This document shows, piece after piece, positions 17,432-25,424 of a DNA stretch of 64,000 nucleotides. Below the pieces are notes generated by a model. The model ran no database searches. It was not told the origin of the DNA and worked only from the letters and a program-made list of their open reading frames with translations. The position numbers and the translations under genes are program-made. Source of the stretch: Campylobacter mucosalis (GTDB taxonomy: Bacteria > Campylobacterota > Campylobacteria > Campylobacterales > Campylobacteraceae); NCBI RefSeq assembly GCF_013372205.1, contig NZ_CP053831.1, positions 372,001-436,000 of the forward strand. Reading direction: 5' to 3'. Within the stretch, counting starts at the first letter, position 1. Every line of letters begins with the position of its first letter.

Positions 17432-19511
17432 TTTTTAGCTCCATTAATACGCTTTCAAGTTCGCAAATTTCATCTGTGAGTGACTTTAAATTTGACCTTA
17501 TTTGCTCATTTGTTTGGTTGAGTGCTAGATTTTTTTGGTTTAGCGTTTGCTCACTTTGTTTTAGCTCGTTTAGTTTTTGCGTCAGCTTTTCATTAATAAG
17601 GTCGGTAAATTTATCTTTTTCTAAATTTAGTATTAAAGATGTAAATTTACCAAGCTTTTCATCGCTTAAAAATTGCTCCAAATAACCTTGTATGCTCTGC
17701 TCTAGCGTTTTTGTATCTTTGCTTATGGCGTCGTTTATGTCGCGACAAACTTGTTCGTAGTTAAAATTTATACCAACTGACTTTAGATACTCTCCGATAT
17801 TAAAAACCTCATCCTGGCTTTTTATCTCAAGCTCTTTAAATTTTAGCAAAAGCCGTTCTTTACAGCCATTTATCGCTGATAAAATTTCATTTCGTTTAAC
17901 TCTAGCGATGTTTAAAATTCCATCATTAAGTGCGGTTTTTACGATGTAGCTTATGTCGTTTGGTTTTTTGCCATGTTTTTTATGATACTCTATCTCGTTT
18001 AAAAGCCTATCTTTTATGTTAGATGATAGTAGGGCTAAAGATAGTTTAAAGCTTGTATCAATGGCGTTCGCGTCTATTTGTTTTAGCTCATCTTGGCTTT
18101 GTTTAGTGATATCGTCTATTAATTTTAAAAGCTCGTTTTGCTCATTTTTTAGTGATGAAATTTTCTCATTTATCTCTAAATTTGAGCCACTTAGTGCTAA
18201 AACTTGGCTATTTTTTTGCTCAAGCAGGTTTTTACAAACCGATAAAAGCTCCTTTTTGTAGGCGTCTATCGCCAGATGAGCCTTTTTACTATCGTCTCCA
18301 AAGAGTGTTTTGTAAAGATACTCTTTTAACTCGCCAACACCGCCGTTTTGTGGATTTTTAAAATACTCTTTTGCACTTATGGCAAAAATATCGATATCTT
18401 TTATGGAATTTAGCTTATCTTTGATACTTTTTTGTGTGTAGGAGATGACGTCATTTAGCTCGTTTGGCGTTAGCAGGTCAGAGTGTGTTAGGACGATAAC
18501 TAGTTTTACTATGTGGTTATTTAAAAATGAGTGCAGTATAAACTCAAAGTCCTTTTGTGTCGAGCTTTGAGATACGTTCATTAGGTGTATCATTAGGTCA
18601 CACTCACTCATAAAATCACTCACCACTTGCTCTCTTAAAAACACCGCGTCATCTATGCCTGGCGTATCCACTATGCAAACGCCGTCTTTTAAAATTTCTA
18701 AATCCTCATATAGCTCCACGCTTTTTACTATTTTTGATGTGTCACTTGTGGCTGATGTGTAGTTTTTTAGTTCGGCTATCTCTATCTCTTTAGAACTTTG
18801 CTCGTTTGTTTGTGCGTCTATACCAAGCTCTTTTAACTCAGCATTGCTCCAAAAATTTATCTTAGCAAATGGAGTGTGCGAGTATTTTAATAGAGTTAAA
18901 TTTGTCGTTTCTGGCACGTTTGATGTGCCTAAAATTTGCTTATTTAAAAGAGCGTTTAGCATTGTTGATTTACCAGCATTGATCACGCCAGTCACTGCTA
19001 CGTTAAATTTTAGCTCATCTAGTTTTTGCTTTTGAGCATATAGCCTAGTCTTATTTTGCTCATCGCAGATAGACAATAGCCTTAAATACAGCTCATCTAG
19101 CATTTTTGAACGCTCTTGAAAATAGTGCTTTTTTGCATTTATTTGCTCTGTTTTAAGCTCTGTTTGTTCTAGTGAGTTTATGAAATTTTCTAAATTTTCT
19201 AGCTCGGACGCGGTTATGATGTTATTTTCGTTTATTAACTTGAGTGATTTTAGTAGCGTTGTTTTTGAAATTTTAGACTGCTTTATTGCATTTATAGTGC
19301 CAACTTGTGCGGTTTGAACGCTAAACAAATCTGCTCTTAGATTAAGCTTATAAAGAATATCTCTAAATTCGTTTAGTGCTATAAATCTATCGTAGTTTTT
19401 GATATTTGTTGCCATTATTATGGCAAGTAATTGCTCATCTGTGATTATCGTGGTTTTTGTATCTAAAAAAAGCTTCGGCTCGTCCCAAATTTCACTTAAA
19501 AATTTATTCAT
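17424..19511 (-). CDS. Dynamin-like GTPase, longer partner
   Basis: A 695-aa bacterial dynamin-like protein. Its N-terminal helical region (about 1-165) precedes the GTPase with G1 GVINAGKST (about 176-184), G3 DTPGIDDA and G4 THSD. Coiled-coil segments follow, for example LKQSEQTLNQKNLALNQTN near the C-terminus. It is translated before and overlaps the shorter partner, as for Cj0411 (DLP1) before Cj0412. In C. jejuni the pair sits just after frdCAB; here it is inverted and separated from frd by two genes. Confidence 0.88.
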   Translation of the reverse strand: MNKFLSEIWDEPKLFLDTKTTIITDEQLLAIIMATNIKNYDRFIALNEFRDILYKLNLRADLFSVQTAQVGTINAIKQSKISKTTLLKSLKLINENNIITASELENLENFINSLEQTELKTEQINAKKHYFQERSKMLDELYLRLLSICDEQNKTRLYAQKQKLDELKFNVAVTGVINAGKSTMLNALLNKQILGTSNVPETTNLTLLKYSHTPFAKINFWSNAELKELGIDAQTNEQSSKEIEIAELKNYTSATSDTSKIVKSVELYEDLEILKDGVCIVDTPGIDDAVFLREQVVSDFMSECDLMIHLMNVSQSSTQKDFEFILHSFLNNHIVKLVIVLTHSDLLTPNELNDVISYTQKSIKDKLNSIKDIDIFAISAKEYFKNPQNGGVGELKEYLYKTLFGDDSKKAHLAIDAYKKELLSVCKNLLEQKNSQVLALSGSNLEINEKISSLKNEQNELLKLIDDITKQSQDELKQIDANAIDTSFKLSLALLSSNIKDRLLNEIEYHKKHGKKPNDISYIVKTALNDGILNIARVKRNEILSAINGCKERLLLKFKELEIKSQDEVFNIGEYLKSVGINFNYEQVCRDINDAISKDTKTLEQSIQGYLEQFLSDEKLGKFTSLILNLEKDKFTDLINEKLTQKLNELKQSEQTLNQKNLALNQTNEQIRSNLKSLTDEICELESVLMELKNA

Positions 19512-19577
19512 TTTCGCTCTTAGTTTTTAAATTTACAGATTTTAGTGAAATTTTGCTTAAAATGGTGTTTTTAAATA

Positions 19578-19591
19578 GGGGCAAAAGCCCC
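19578..19591 (-). terminator. Terminator after fldA
   Basis: GGGGC-AAAA-GCCCC (19578-19591) lies 5 nt beyond the fldA stop in the direction of transcription. It is followed on the minus strand by an AT-rich run. Confidence 0.6.
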
Positions 19592-19596
19592 AAAAA

Positions 19597-20088
19597 TTAA
19601 GAAAAAAGCGGTTTTATCTGCTCTATCCAGGCAAGAATTCTCTCTTCAGTTTTCTCGCTTTCATTATCAGCGTCAAGTGCAAGGCCTACAAATTTACCAT
19701 CTCTAACAGCGTCAGAGCCGTCAAATGTATAGCCATCAGTAGATACGCTACCAACGGCTTTTGCTCCTTGTTTTACGAATGCGTCGTAGAGTTTTGCCAT
19801 ACCATTGCAGTATTCATCAGAGTAGCTTTGGCTATCTCCCATACCAAAAAATGCTACCACTTTTCCATTTAGATTTAGTGCAGAAAAATCAAAAGAGTCC
19901 CAGTCATCCTGCAAGTCGCCGCTTCCCCAGGTCGAGGTGCCTACTATTAGCTTATCATAGCTATTTATTTTTGCTGGATTTACGTCTGTCACGTTTAAAA
20001 CTTCGTTTTCTAGACCTAAATTTTCGCCTATGAACTCAGCAGCCTCCTCGGTATTTCCCATACTGCTACCAAATATAATGCCTATCAT
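19597..20088 (-). CDS. fldA: Flavodoxin
   Basis: FMN electron carrier of 163 aa; in epsilonproteobacteria it accepts electrons from pyruvate and 2-oxoglutarate oxidoreductases and is usually essential. The phosphate-binding loop FGSSMGNTEEAA (residues 6-17), the tryptophan loop TSTWGSGDLQDDW and the FGMGDSQSYSDEYC loop are all present. It is the last gene after the DUF2325 pair, with a 10-nt gap, as in the C. jejuni Cj1384c-Cj1382c arrangement. Confidence 0.95.
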   Translation of the reverse strand: MIGIIFGSSMGNTEEAAEFIGENLGLENEVLNVTDVNPAKINSYDKLIVGTSTWGSGDLQDDWDSFDFSALNLNGKVVAFFGMGDSQSYSDEYCNGMAKLYDAFVKQGAKAVGSVSTDGYTFDGSDAVRDGKFVGLALDADNESEKTEERILAWIEQIKPLFS

Positions 20089-20098
20089 TTTTATCCTT

Positions 20099-20821
20099 TT
20101 AGAAAATTTTATTACTTATTGTATAAGGCACGATTTTTATGCATTTATCAGCAAAATTACAATGCCTAACCTCTATATGTCGCTTAAAATTGCTATGTCT
20201 TGGCGTAACGACATACACACTCTCGCACTTTTCATTTTGTAAAAATTGTGTCGCATACTCTATTTCACGAGCTAATTGATTGCTATTTTCTATATTAAAC
20301 TCTTTAAAGCTTGGTATGATACAAAGTTTTTGCTTCATATTACCGCTTTCTATGATGATAGCAGAGTCTTGAAAATAGACATTTTTATCAAAATGTTTCT
20401 TTGATATTTTATCATAAACAAACTGAGAAAACATAAAATTTGCGTCAAAAATAAGCTCAAATTCGCCATTTGTATAAAGCATTTTAATAAGTTTGGCGAC
20501 CTTGTATTTTGGCTCTTTTGCAATCTTTTTAATGTTTGAAAAATTTTGATTTTTATACGAGATAATAAGCTTATTTGACGTTATGCAAAATTCTTTTAGT
20601 GTATTCTTTTTAAGCGTCGTATTTGATAAAAGATCGTCAATGTATGCACTAAATGCCTCTTTGATACTATTTGATAGGGCGTATTTTATGGGTATTTGAA
20701 AATTCTTATCAACACAGGCGTTGTAAAGGACTAAAAAATTATAAAGCCTAGCCCGTTTGCTAAGCTTTAAAAAAATACTTGGAGTTGTTTCGCCAATATC
20801 TAATAAATGTCCAAATTTCAT
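20099..20821 (-). CDS. Conserved hypothetical protein (Cj1383c-like by position)
   Basis: A 240-aa protein with no signal peptide or membrane segment and no catalytic motif that I recognise. It is lysine-rich and contains several isolated cysteines (VRHCNFADKC near the C-terminus). It sits between the DUF2325 gene (3-nt gap) and fldA (10-nt gap), so all three are probably one transcript. The position corresponds to C. jejuni Cj1383c, also of unknown function. Fur-like sites upstream of the DUF2325 gene suggest iron-linked expression (inference). Confidence 0.7.
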   Translation of the reverse strand: MKFGHLLDIGETTPSIFLKLSKRARLYNFLVLYNACVDKNFQIPIKYALSNSIKEAFSAYIDDLLSNTTLKKNTLKEFCITSNKLIISYKNQNFSNIKKIAKEPKYKVAKLIKMLYTNGEFELIFDANFMFSQFVYDKISKKHFDKNVYFQDSAIIIESGNMKQKLCIIPSFKEFNIENSNQLAREIEYATQFLQNEKCESVYVVTPRHSNFKRHIEVRHCNFADKCIKIVPYTISNKIF

Positions 20822-20824
20822 TGA

Positions 20825-21136
20825 TTAAGCTTTGCATCCAAATTCCTTATCTAGCCCAAAGACTTTGCAGTATTCGCAAAATACGCAACTCACGCTTCTT
20901 TTGGCACATACAATAGGTATGTTTCGTTTTTTGGCTTGTGTTTTGATTGTTTTCATTGTGTTGTGGTTTAAAAAGCTTGTAAGCATTACCACGCACTCCG
21001 TATCTTGCGGGATTGGTTTGCGATTTACTCGGTTTTCGTTTCTTGCGTCCCAGTGCTCTATTTTGTTTGCACCTAAGTCTTGTAAAACGGCTTTTATCGG
21101 GGTTATCTCATCTGCACCTATTACCAACACTGACAT
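20825..21136 (-). CDS. DUF2325 domain protein
   Basis: A 103-aa protein of the DUF2325 family. It has a Rossmann-like start (MSVLVIGADEITPIKAVLQD), a central CVVMLTSFLNHNTMKTIK, and a cysteine-rich C-terminus with CVFCEYCKVFG. The CxxC pair and clustered cysteines suggest metal or redox binding, but no reaction is known. It is first in an operon with the 240-aa unknown and flavodoxin, and reads from a region holding two Fur-box-like repeats. Confidence 0.8.
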   Translation of the reverse strand: MSVLVIGADEITPIKAVLQDLGANKIEHWDARNENRVNRKPIPQDTECVVMLTSFLNHNTMKTIKTQAKKRNIPIVCAKRSVSCVFCEYCKVFGLDKEFGCKA

Positions 21137-21160
21137 TTTTAGTTCTCCTGTTTATTATTT

Positions 21161-21225
21161 TGATATTTGTTATTATAATATAAGAAAACTAAAATTTTAC
21201 TTATTTATGATATTTGTTATCATAA
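21161..21225. promoter_or_regulatory. Two Fur-box-like repeats upstream of the DUF2325-fldA genes
   Basis: The 13-mer TGATATTTGTTAT occurs twice, at 21161-21173 and 21208-21220, 47 bp apart. The second copy is inside a perfect inverted repeat TTATGATA-N5-TATCATAA (21205-21225). It matches 12 of 14 arm positions of the 7-1-7 Fur pattern TGATAAT-N-ATTATCA. The first copy overlaps a minus-strand TATAAT (21172-21177), the likely -10 of the DUF2325 operon. Fur is not encoded in this window; binding is inferred. Confidence 0.6.
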
Positions 21226-21226
21226 A

Positions 21227-21988
21227 TTAACCTCTTCTTAGCTTATATGCAAGAGGTATTTTAACTACAACATCATTATCAAGTCTTGGAAAGTCTTTTG
21301 TAGCTTTTTTAATAGTGTCGATAGCACCATTGTCAAGTAGGCTAAAATTTGAGCTGTCTATTATCTTTATATCGCTCACGCTTCCGTCCCTGTGTAGCTT
21401 AAAGCTCACTTTTACGACACCTTGCTGATTTAGTTTTAGTGCGTTATTTGGGTATTTTTGGTGTTTTGCTAAGGCTTGTTTTATCTTGATATATCGCTCA
21501 TCGTTTGCAGAGGTTTCCATATTTAGCTCGCCTATCGTTGGTGCACCGCCTAAAGCATTTGTGTTTGCTTGATTTTGAGATGGCACACTTTGGCTTGGAG
21601 TGGCTATTTGTTCGTTGCTTGTGACAACTGGTGGAGCTGGTGGTGTCGGCTCTATTTTTTCAATAGGCTTTGGTTTTTCTTTTTTTACCGGTTTTGGTTT
21701 TGGTGCTGGTTTAGGCTTTTCTTGTGGTATTATCTTTTTTGGTTCTGGCTTTGTTATAGGTGGCGGTGGTGGGGCAGGTGGGGCTGGAGCCGGTTCTGGT
21801 GCAAAAACTGGAGCCGAGATAGGCTTAAAAGAATTTACGCTTATTTTTAGTGGCTTTGCTTCGTTAAATTTTGGCTCTATAAATGGGTGTTTTAAGAAAA
21901 ACACCGCAACGACAACAGCGTGTATAATTAGTGATACACTAAAGCCAACATTGCTAGATAGCCTACTCAGACACTGTCGTGATTGCAA
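21227..21988 (-). CDS. tonB: TonB energy-transducing protein
   Basis: Couples the proton-motive force, via ExbBD, to outer-membrane receptors for iron chelates, haem and similar ligands. The 253-aa protein has one N-terminal membrane segment (about 12-30) and a long Pro/Lys-rich rod (about 60-125, with APPAPPPPP and PKPAPKPKP). The C-terminal TonB domain runs from about 165, with YPNNALKLNQQGVVKVSF and the late IKKATKDFPRL. It overlaps exbD by 26 nt at its 5' end. Confidence 0.94.
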   Translation of the reverse strand: MQSRQCLSRLSSNVGFSVSLIIHAVVVAVFFLKHPFIEPKFNEAKPLKISVNSFKPISAPVFAPEPAPAPPAPPPPPITKPEPKKIIPQEKPKPAPKPKPVKKEKPKPIEKIEPTPPAPPVVTSNEQIATPSQSVPSQNQANTNALGGAPTIGELNMETSANDERYIKIKQALAKHQKYPNNALKLNQQGVVKVSFKLHRDGSVSDIKIIDSSNFSLLDNGAIDTIKKATKDFPRLDNDVVVKIPLAYKLRRG

Positions 21989-22346
21989 AATTTTCGTGCC
22001 CTTTCTCTTTTAAAATATCTATGATTTTAACAAAGCTGTTGAATTTACTCTCTTTGTCACTTTTAAGCTCTATTAGCGTTGTTTGCTCAATAGGCATTAG
22101 TTTTTCTTTTAAATTCTCTTCTGGTGTTTGTATGTCATCTATGAAAATTTTATTATCTTTATCCACGACGATGACTACTTTTTTTTCATCTTTTTGCTCT
22201 TTTGTAGCAGAATTTGCACTTGGCAAATCAACTTGTATTTTACCCTGGGCTATAAAAGTGGATATGGATAGAACAATGGCAAGCAAAACCAGCATAATAT
22301 CGATAAAAGGAACGACATTAAGCCCATCTTTTTTAATTGATTTCAT
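21963..22346 (-). CDS. exbD: ExbD biopolymer transport protein
   Basis: Proton-channel subunit of the TonB system, 127 aa. A single N-terminal membrane helix contains the conserved aspartate ([15 protein letters not shown], Asp near residue 16). The C-terminal periplasmic domain follows. Overlap with exbB (14 nt) and tonB (26 nt) indicates translational coupling. Confidence 0.94.
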   Translation of the reverse strand: MKSIKKDGLNVVPFIDIMLVLLAIVLSISTFIAQGKIQVDLPSANSATKEQKDEKKVVIVVDKDNKIFIDDIQTPEENLKEKLMPIEQTTLIELKSDKESKFNSFVKIIDILKEKGHENFAITTVSE

Positions 22347-22761
22347 CTTTTACCTTGTATCTATTTAGTAAAATTTCAGCTTTTCTAGATAGTCCATTAT
22401 AGATCATTAGAGTTGGTATGGCTACAAGTAGTCCAAACGCCGTTGCCTTAAGTGCTAGAGATAGTCCGACCATAATGCTTTTTGTATCTATGCCACCACT
22501 TACGCCCATATCATAAAACGTTATCATAATACCAGCAACCGTGCCCAAAAGTCCTATATATGGGGCGTTTGAGTATATTATGTAAAGCGTGGTTAAATTT
22601 TTAGTCAAAGCCTCTTCTAGACTCTCCTGATTTTCAAAAGCTTTGATATCAATTTTTGCATAGTAAATCACTCTTTCTATGCTAAACCAAACTACTAAAA
22701 AGCTCATAAAGCCTAAAATCGCGATGATAAAGTAATCAACATTGTGTTTTAGAAATTCCAT
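22333..22761 (-). CDS. exbB: ExbB/TolQ-type proton channel protein
   Basis: Inner-membrane scaffold of the TonB motor. The 142-aa length is the short form common in Campylobacter and Helicobacter. Three hydrophobic segments are present, and the family pattern is [17 protein letters not shown] near residue 66, followed by [18 protein letters not shown]. The promoter at 22792-22821 has consensus -35 and -10 elements overlapped by a Fur-like site. Confidence 0.92.
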   Translation of the reverse strand: MEFLKHNVDYFIIAILGFMSFLVVWFSIERVIYYAKIDIKAFENQESLEEALTKNLTTLYIIYSNAPYIGLLGTVAGIMITFYDMGVSGGIDTKSIMVGLSLALKATAFGLLVAIPTLMIYNGLSRKAEILLNRYKVKDEIN

Positions 22762-22791
22762 AAATTTTAAATCTCCTTAAAATTTTTGGTT

Positions 22792-22821
22792 ATTATATCT
22801 TATATTGATAACTAAAGTCAA
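22792..22821 (-). promoter_or_regulatory. exbB promoter with overlapping Fur-like site
   Basis: On the minus strand, TTGACT (22816-22821) and TATAAT (22792-22797) are separated by 18 nt. A partial Fur-like palindrome TGATAAC-T-AAAGTCA (plus strand 22806-22820) overlaps the -35 and spacer. One half matches the 7-1-7 pattern well and the other only partly. Confidence 0.6.
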
Positions 22822-22840
22822 TAATAGCAGGTTTTAAGGA

Positions 22841-23254
22841 TTAATTTTTAAGCTCGTCAAGTAAATTTTGCAAACTTGTGCTATTTAAATTTTGCTCCAG
22901 TGCTTTTTGTGCGTTTTGAAATTTTGGCTCTAAAAGGGCGTCTATCCTACCACCAAGCGGACACGCAGCTGGAGCGTTTTGGTGTATTTTAAATAGATTT
23001 TGCTTATCGTTTATGGCTGTATAAATTTGATATAAGGTTATGTCTTTTGGCTCTTTTGATAGCGTTATTCCGCCAATTCCACGAGCGACTTGGATTAACC
23101 CTGCTGATTTTAAAAGTGCTATGATATTGCGAACGATTACTGGATTTGTGCCTATCGTTTGGGCTAAAAATTCGCTCGTGTTTTTTTCGTCTTTAAAAAA
23201 TTCCACGCTTAATAAAATATGAATTGCGGTTGAAAATTTCACTCCGATTTGCAT
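22841..23254 (-). CDS. Rrf2-family transcriptional regulator
   Basis: A 137-aa winged-helix regulator. Residues 1-60 form the Rrf2 DNA-binding part (MQIGVKFSTAIHILL, then NPVIVRNIIALLKSAGLI and the wing ARGIGGITLSK). There is one cysteine in the C-terminal half (PAACPLGG) rather than the three of IscR/NsrR, so it is probably not an iron-sulfur sensor. In Bacillus an Rrf2 protein (YwnA) also lies next to an NAD(P)-binding protein (YwnB), matching the neighbour here. A single-cysteine redox or electrophile sensor is possible (inference). Confidence 0.87.
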   Translation of the reverse strand: MQIGVKFSTAIHILLSVEFFKDEKNTSEFLAQTIGTNPVIVRNIIALLKSAGLIQVARGIGGITLSKEPKDITLYQIYTAINDKQNLFKIHQNAPAACPLGGRIDALLEPKFQNAQKALEQNLNSTSLQNLLDELKN

Positions 23255-23266
23255 TTTTTCTCCAAA

Positions 23267-23294
23267 TTTTTTGGGCTAATTATAGCCCAAAAAA
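23267..23294 (-). terminator. Hairpin terminator that contains the rrf2-gene -10
   Basis: A 12-bp perfect stem (23267-23278 with 23283-23294) has a 4-nt loop and terminal T6 on the minus strand, directly after the stop of the NAD(P)-binding gene. The loop and stem edge spell TATAAT on the minus strand (23279-23284), well placed as the -10 of the Rrf2 gene starting at 23254. Confidence 0.7.
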
Positions 23295-23295
23295 T

Positions 23296-23928
23296 CTATT
23301 TTTCTAAAACACTAAAACGTTTGCCAATAAATTTTGCGTTTTTTAGCTCATCAACCATAGCTATCGCGTAGTCAGCATAGCTTATCTTGCTCTCGCCTTT
23401 GCTATTTAGTGTAAATTTCTCCCCGGCTATGATATACTCGCCAGTTTTTGGTGCGTCTGGCTCAAACTCTGCCGCTGGGCTAAGATAGGTCCATTTTACG
23501 TCATTTCTCTTTCTAAGCTCATTTAGTCCAGCTTTCATCGCACTTGCGACAGGTTTGTAATCACTTGGGAATTCTGGCGTATCAACAAGCATTGTGGTTA
23601 GAGCGTCATCAACATACAAGCTACCAGCACCGCCGACGACTAAAAGGCGTGTGTTTGTCCCACTTAAAAGGTCGGCTAGATGAACTAGTGTAGTCGTGTG
23701 AAGTGGCAAGGTTTGTGGTGTCCAAGCCGCAAATGCTGTGATTACAGCGTCAAATCCCACAAGATCGGCTTTTTCTAAGCTTAAAATATCTTTGTAAATA
23801 ACCTTAACTTTGTCGTTTTTATACTCTTTGTTTCTAATGATTGCTGTTACTTCGTATCCTTGATTTAAAGCCTCTTTTAATATGGCTTCACCTGCTTTGC
23901 CGTTTGCTGCTAAGATTGCTATTTTCAT
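23296..23928 (-). CDS. NAD(P)-binding SDR-like protein (YwnB/NmrA-type)
   Basis: A 210-aa Rossmann-fold protein of the atypical SDR type. The N-terminal NAD(P) loop AANGKAGEAILKEALNQG (residues 8-25) is followed by VVGGAGSLYVD near residue 97 and YLSPAAEFEP near residue 148. No canonical YxxxK pair is obvious, as in NmrA/BlrB-like members. It probably acts as a NAD(P)H-linked reductase or redox sensor. It is downstream of the cupin gene (24-nt gap) in one transcript from the strong promoter at 24380-24408. Confidence 0.85.
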   Translation of the reverse strand: MKIAILAANGKAGEAILKEALNQGYEVTAIIRNKEYKNDKVKVIYKDILSLEKADLVGFDAVITAFAAWTPQTLPLHTTTLVHLADLLSGTNTRLLVVGGAGSLYVDDALTTMLVDTPEFPSDYKPVASAMKAGLNELRKRNDVKWTYLSPAAEFEPDAPKTGEYIIAGEKFTLNSKGESKISYADYAIAMVDELKNAKFIGKRFSVLEK

Positions 23929-23952
23929 ATTTTCTCCTTTAAATTTTATTTA

Positions 23953-24327
23953 TTAAAGCCAACTAGGCTTCATATCATCGTTTATTACACCATCGGTGTG
24001 AGTGTATTGGGCTAAACTATCTTTTTTTGCTTGAATGCAAAGTAGTTTAAGCCCAGTATCATTAGCCTTAAAACATCTTTTGCCCTGCGGGTCTATGCGA
24101 ATCGTATCATCTTTATTTACCGCTATCTCATCGCCGTCTATAAAAAGCACACCACTTCCTTCAAGCACGATATATGCTTCTTCATTTTGTTTGTGAGAAT
24201 GCACGAAAGGCACGCTTGAGTTTGCGGATAATTTAGTAATTGATATCTCACAGCCACTTAAATTTAGAGCTTCTTTTAACTCAACTCTTGGTGAGTTTTT
24301 AATTGAAGCTATTTTATAGTTTGACAT
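23953..24327 (-). CDS. Small single-domain cupin protein
   Basis: A 124-aa cupin. The first metal-binding motif is VHSHKQNEEAYIVLEGSG (residues 41-58), with the His-x-His and Glu expected to bind a divalent metal. The second motif is weaker, around IRIDPQGKRCFKAN. Function is not predictable; such cupins accompany redox or electrophile-response genes. It is first in the cupin-SDR unit, and its promoter is bracketed by two GTTGTAA-N9-TTACAAC repeats. Confidence 0.83.
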   Translation of the reverse strand: MSNYKIASIKNSPRVELKEALNLSGCEISITKLSANSSVPFVHSHKQNEEAYIVLEGSGVLFIDGDEIAVNKDDTIRIDPQGKRCFKANDTGLKLLCIQAKKDSLAQYTHTDGVINDDMKPSWL

Positions 24328-24346
24328 ATTTTCTCCTTAAACTTTT

Positions 24347-24430
24347 GTTGTAAGGCTTTAACTTACAACCTATGAGCGAAGTATAGTAAAATTTTGTTGT
24401 AATGTCAAGAGTTACAACAAAATTTTACTA
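24347..24430. promoter_or_regulatory. Twin operators around a consensus promoter for the cupin-SDR genes
   Basis: Two copies of GTTGTAA-N9-TTACAAC lie at 24347-24369 and 24396-24418. The second is the core of a perfect 19-bp inverted repeat (arms 24384-24402 and 24412-24430, 9-nt centre). On the minus strand, TTGACA (24403-24408) and TATACT (24380-24385) are 17 nt apart. The -35 sits in the centre of operator 2, and operator 1 lies just after the expected transcription start. This is the layout of a tightly repressed promoter; the Rrf2 protein at 22841 is the nearest candidate repressor (inference). Confidence 0.75.
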
Positions 24431-24449
24431 ATCATTAGCCAAAAACACC

Positions 24450-24455
24450 TATAAT
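24450..24455 (+). promoter_or_regulatory. -10 element of the CDF exporter gene
   Basis: TATAAT at 24450-24455 lies 21 nt before the ATG at 24477. Its -35 region abuts the right arm of the 19-bp inverted repeat, so the same repressor could affect both directions. Confidence 0.5.
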
Positions 24456-24476
24456 AGCCAATAAAAAAGGATAAAA

Positions 24477-25415
24477 ATGCAAAATCATAATCACCACTCG
24501 TGTAACCATTTACATAACCATTCTCACGATAAAAACGAAAGTACCATTAGAAATTCGTTTATTATCATAACTCTTTTTATGATTTTAGAAATTTTTGGTG
24601 GTATTTTTACAAACTCTCTAGCTCTGCTTTCAGATGCGTTTCATATGCTTTCAGACGCCGTCGCACTCGCACTTTCGTTGTTTGCGTTAAAATTTGCAAA
24701 GAGAGGTGCTACTTTAAAAAAGACGTTTGGATTTAAGCGTGTTGAAATTTTAGTGGCTTTTATAAATGCCCTTACGCTTGTTGTTATTGCCGTATTTATC
24801 ATTATTAAGGCGATAGAGCGTTTTTATAATCCACCGCAAGTTGCTACAACTGCGATGTTATTAATTAGCTTAGTTGGGCTTTTAGTAAATATCGTGGTCG
24901 CTTACTATATGCACAAAGATAGCGATATAAAGGGTAACGTAAATATCAGGGCGGCTTATTTGCACGTATTAGGCGATATGCTTGGCTCGTTTGCTGCGAT
25001 TGTGGCTGCTGTTTTGATGATGAGTTTTGGCTTTTGGTGGGCGGACTCTTTGGCTAGTTTGGTTGTGGCTGTGCTTATTATTAAGGGCGGATTTTTGTTG
25101 CTTAAAGATACGCTTAATATCCTTATGGAGGGCGTCCCTAAGGGTATAAATGTCGATGAAATTTTATGCGTTTTATCAAAAATAGAGGGTGTAAATTTTA
25201 TATCTGACGTGCATATTTGGAGTATTAATAGCAAACTTCATCTTGCTTCGCTTTGCGTTGGTGTTGATGAAAATTTAAGCGTCAAAGAGGCGATTTTAAT
25301 AACCCAAAATGTTAAAACTGCTCTTTTAAAATTTAACATAAAGCACGTTAATGTTGAGCTAAATAGCAAAGAATGCTTAGGCGATGTGCTTTGTGGGTTA
25401 GAATTTAAACATTAA
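24477..25415 (+). CDS. Cation diffusion facilitator (CzcD/ZitB-like)
   Basis: Proton-coupled exporter of divalent metals, most often zinc, in the inner membrane. The 312-aa protein begins with a histidine-rich cytoplasmic stretch (NHNHHSCNHLHNHSHD) and has six hydrophobic helices. The metal-site motifs are SDAFHMLSDAVAL in helix 2 and HVLGDMLGS in helix 5. A C-terminal ferredoxin-like domain starts near residue 215. Metal specificity is inferred from the HxxxD pairs. It is divergent from the cupin gene. Confidence 0.92.
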   Translation: MQNHNHHSCNHLHNHSHDKNESTIRNSFIIITLFMILEIFGGIFTNSLALLSDAFHMLSDAVALALSLFALKFAKRGATLKKTFGFKRVEILVAFINALTLVVIAVFIIIKAIERFYNPPQVATTAMLLISLVGLLVNIVVAYYMHKDSDIKGNVNIRAAYLHVLGDMLGSFAAIVAAVLMMSFGFWWADSLASLVVAVLIIKGGFLLLKDTLNILMEGVPKGINVDEILCVLSKIEGVNFISDVHIWSINSKLHLASLCVGVDENLSVKEAILITQNVKTALLKFNIKHVNVELNSKECLGDVLCGLEFKH

Positions 25416-25424
25416 AGGAATTTA

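Noticed and set aside
21569-21850. Trp/Phe-rich open frames opposite tonB
   Set aside because: They are the complement of the Pro/Lys-rich repeat of TonB; composition alone explains them.
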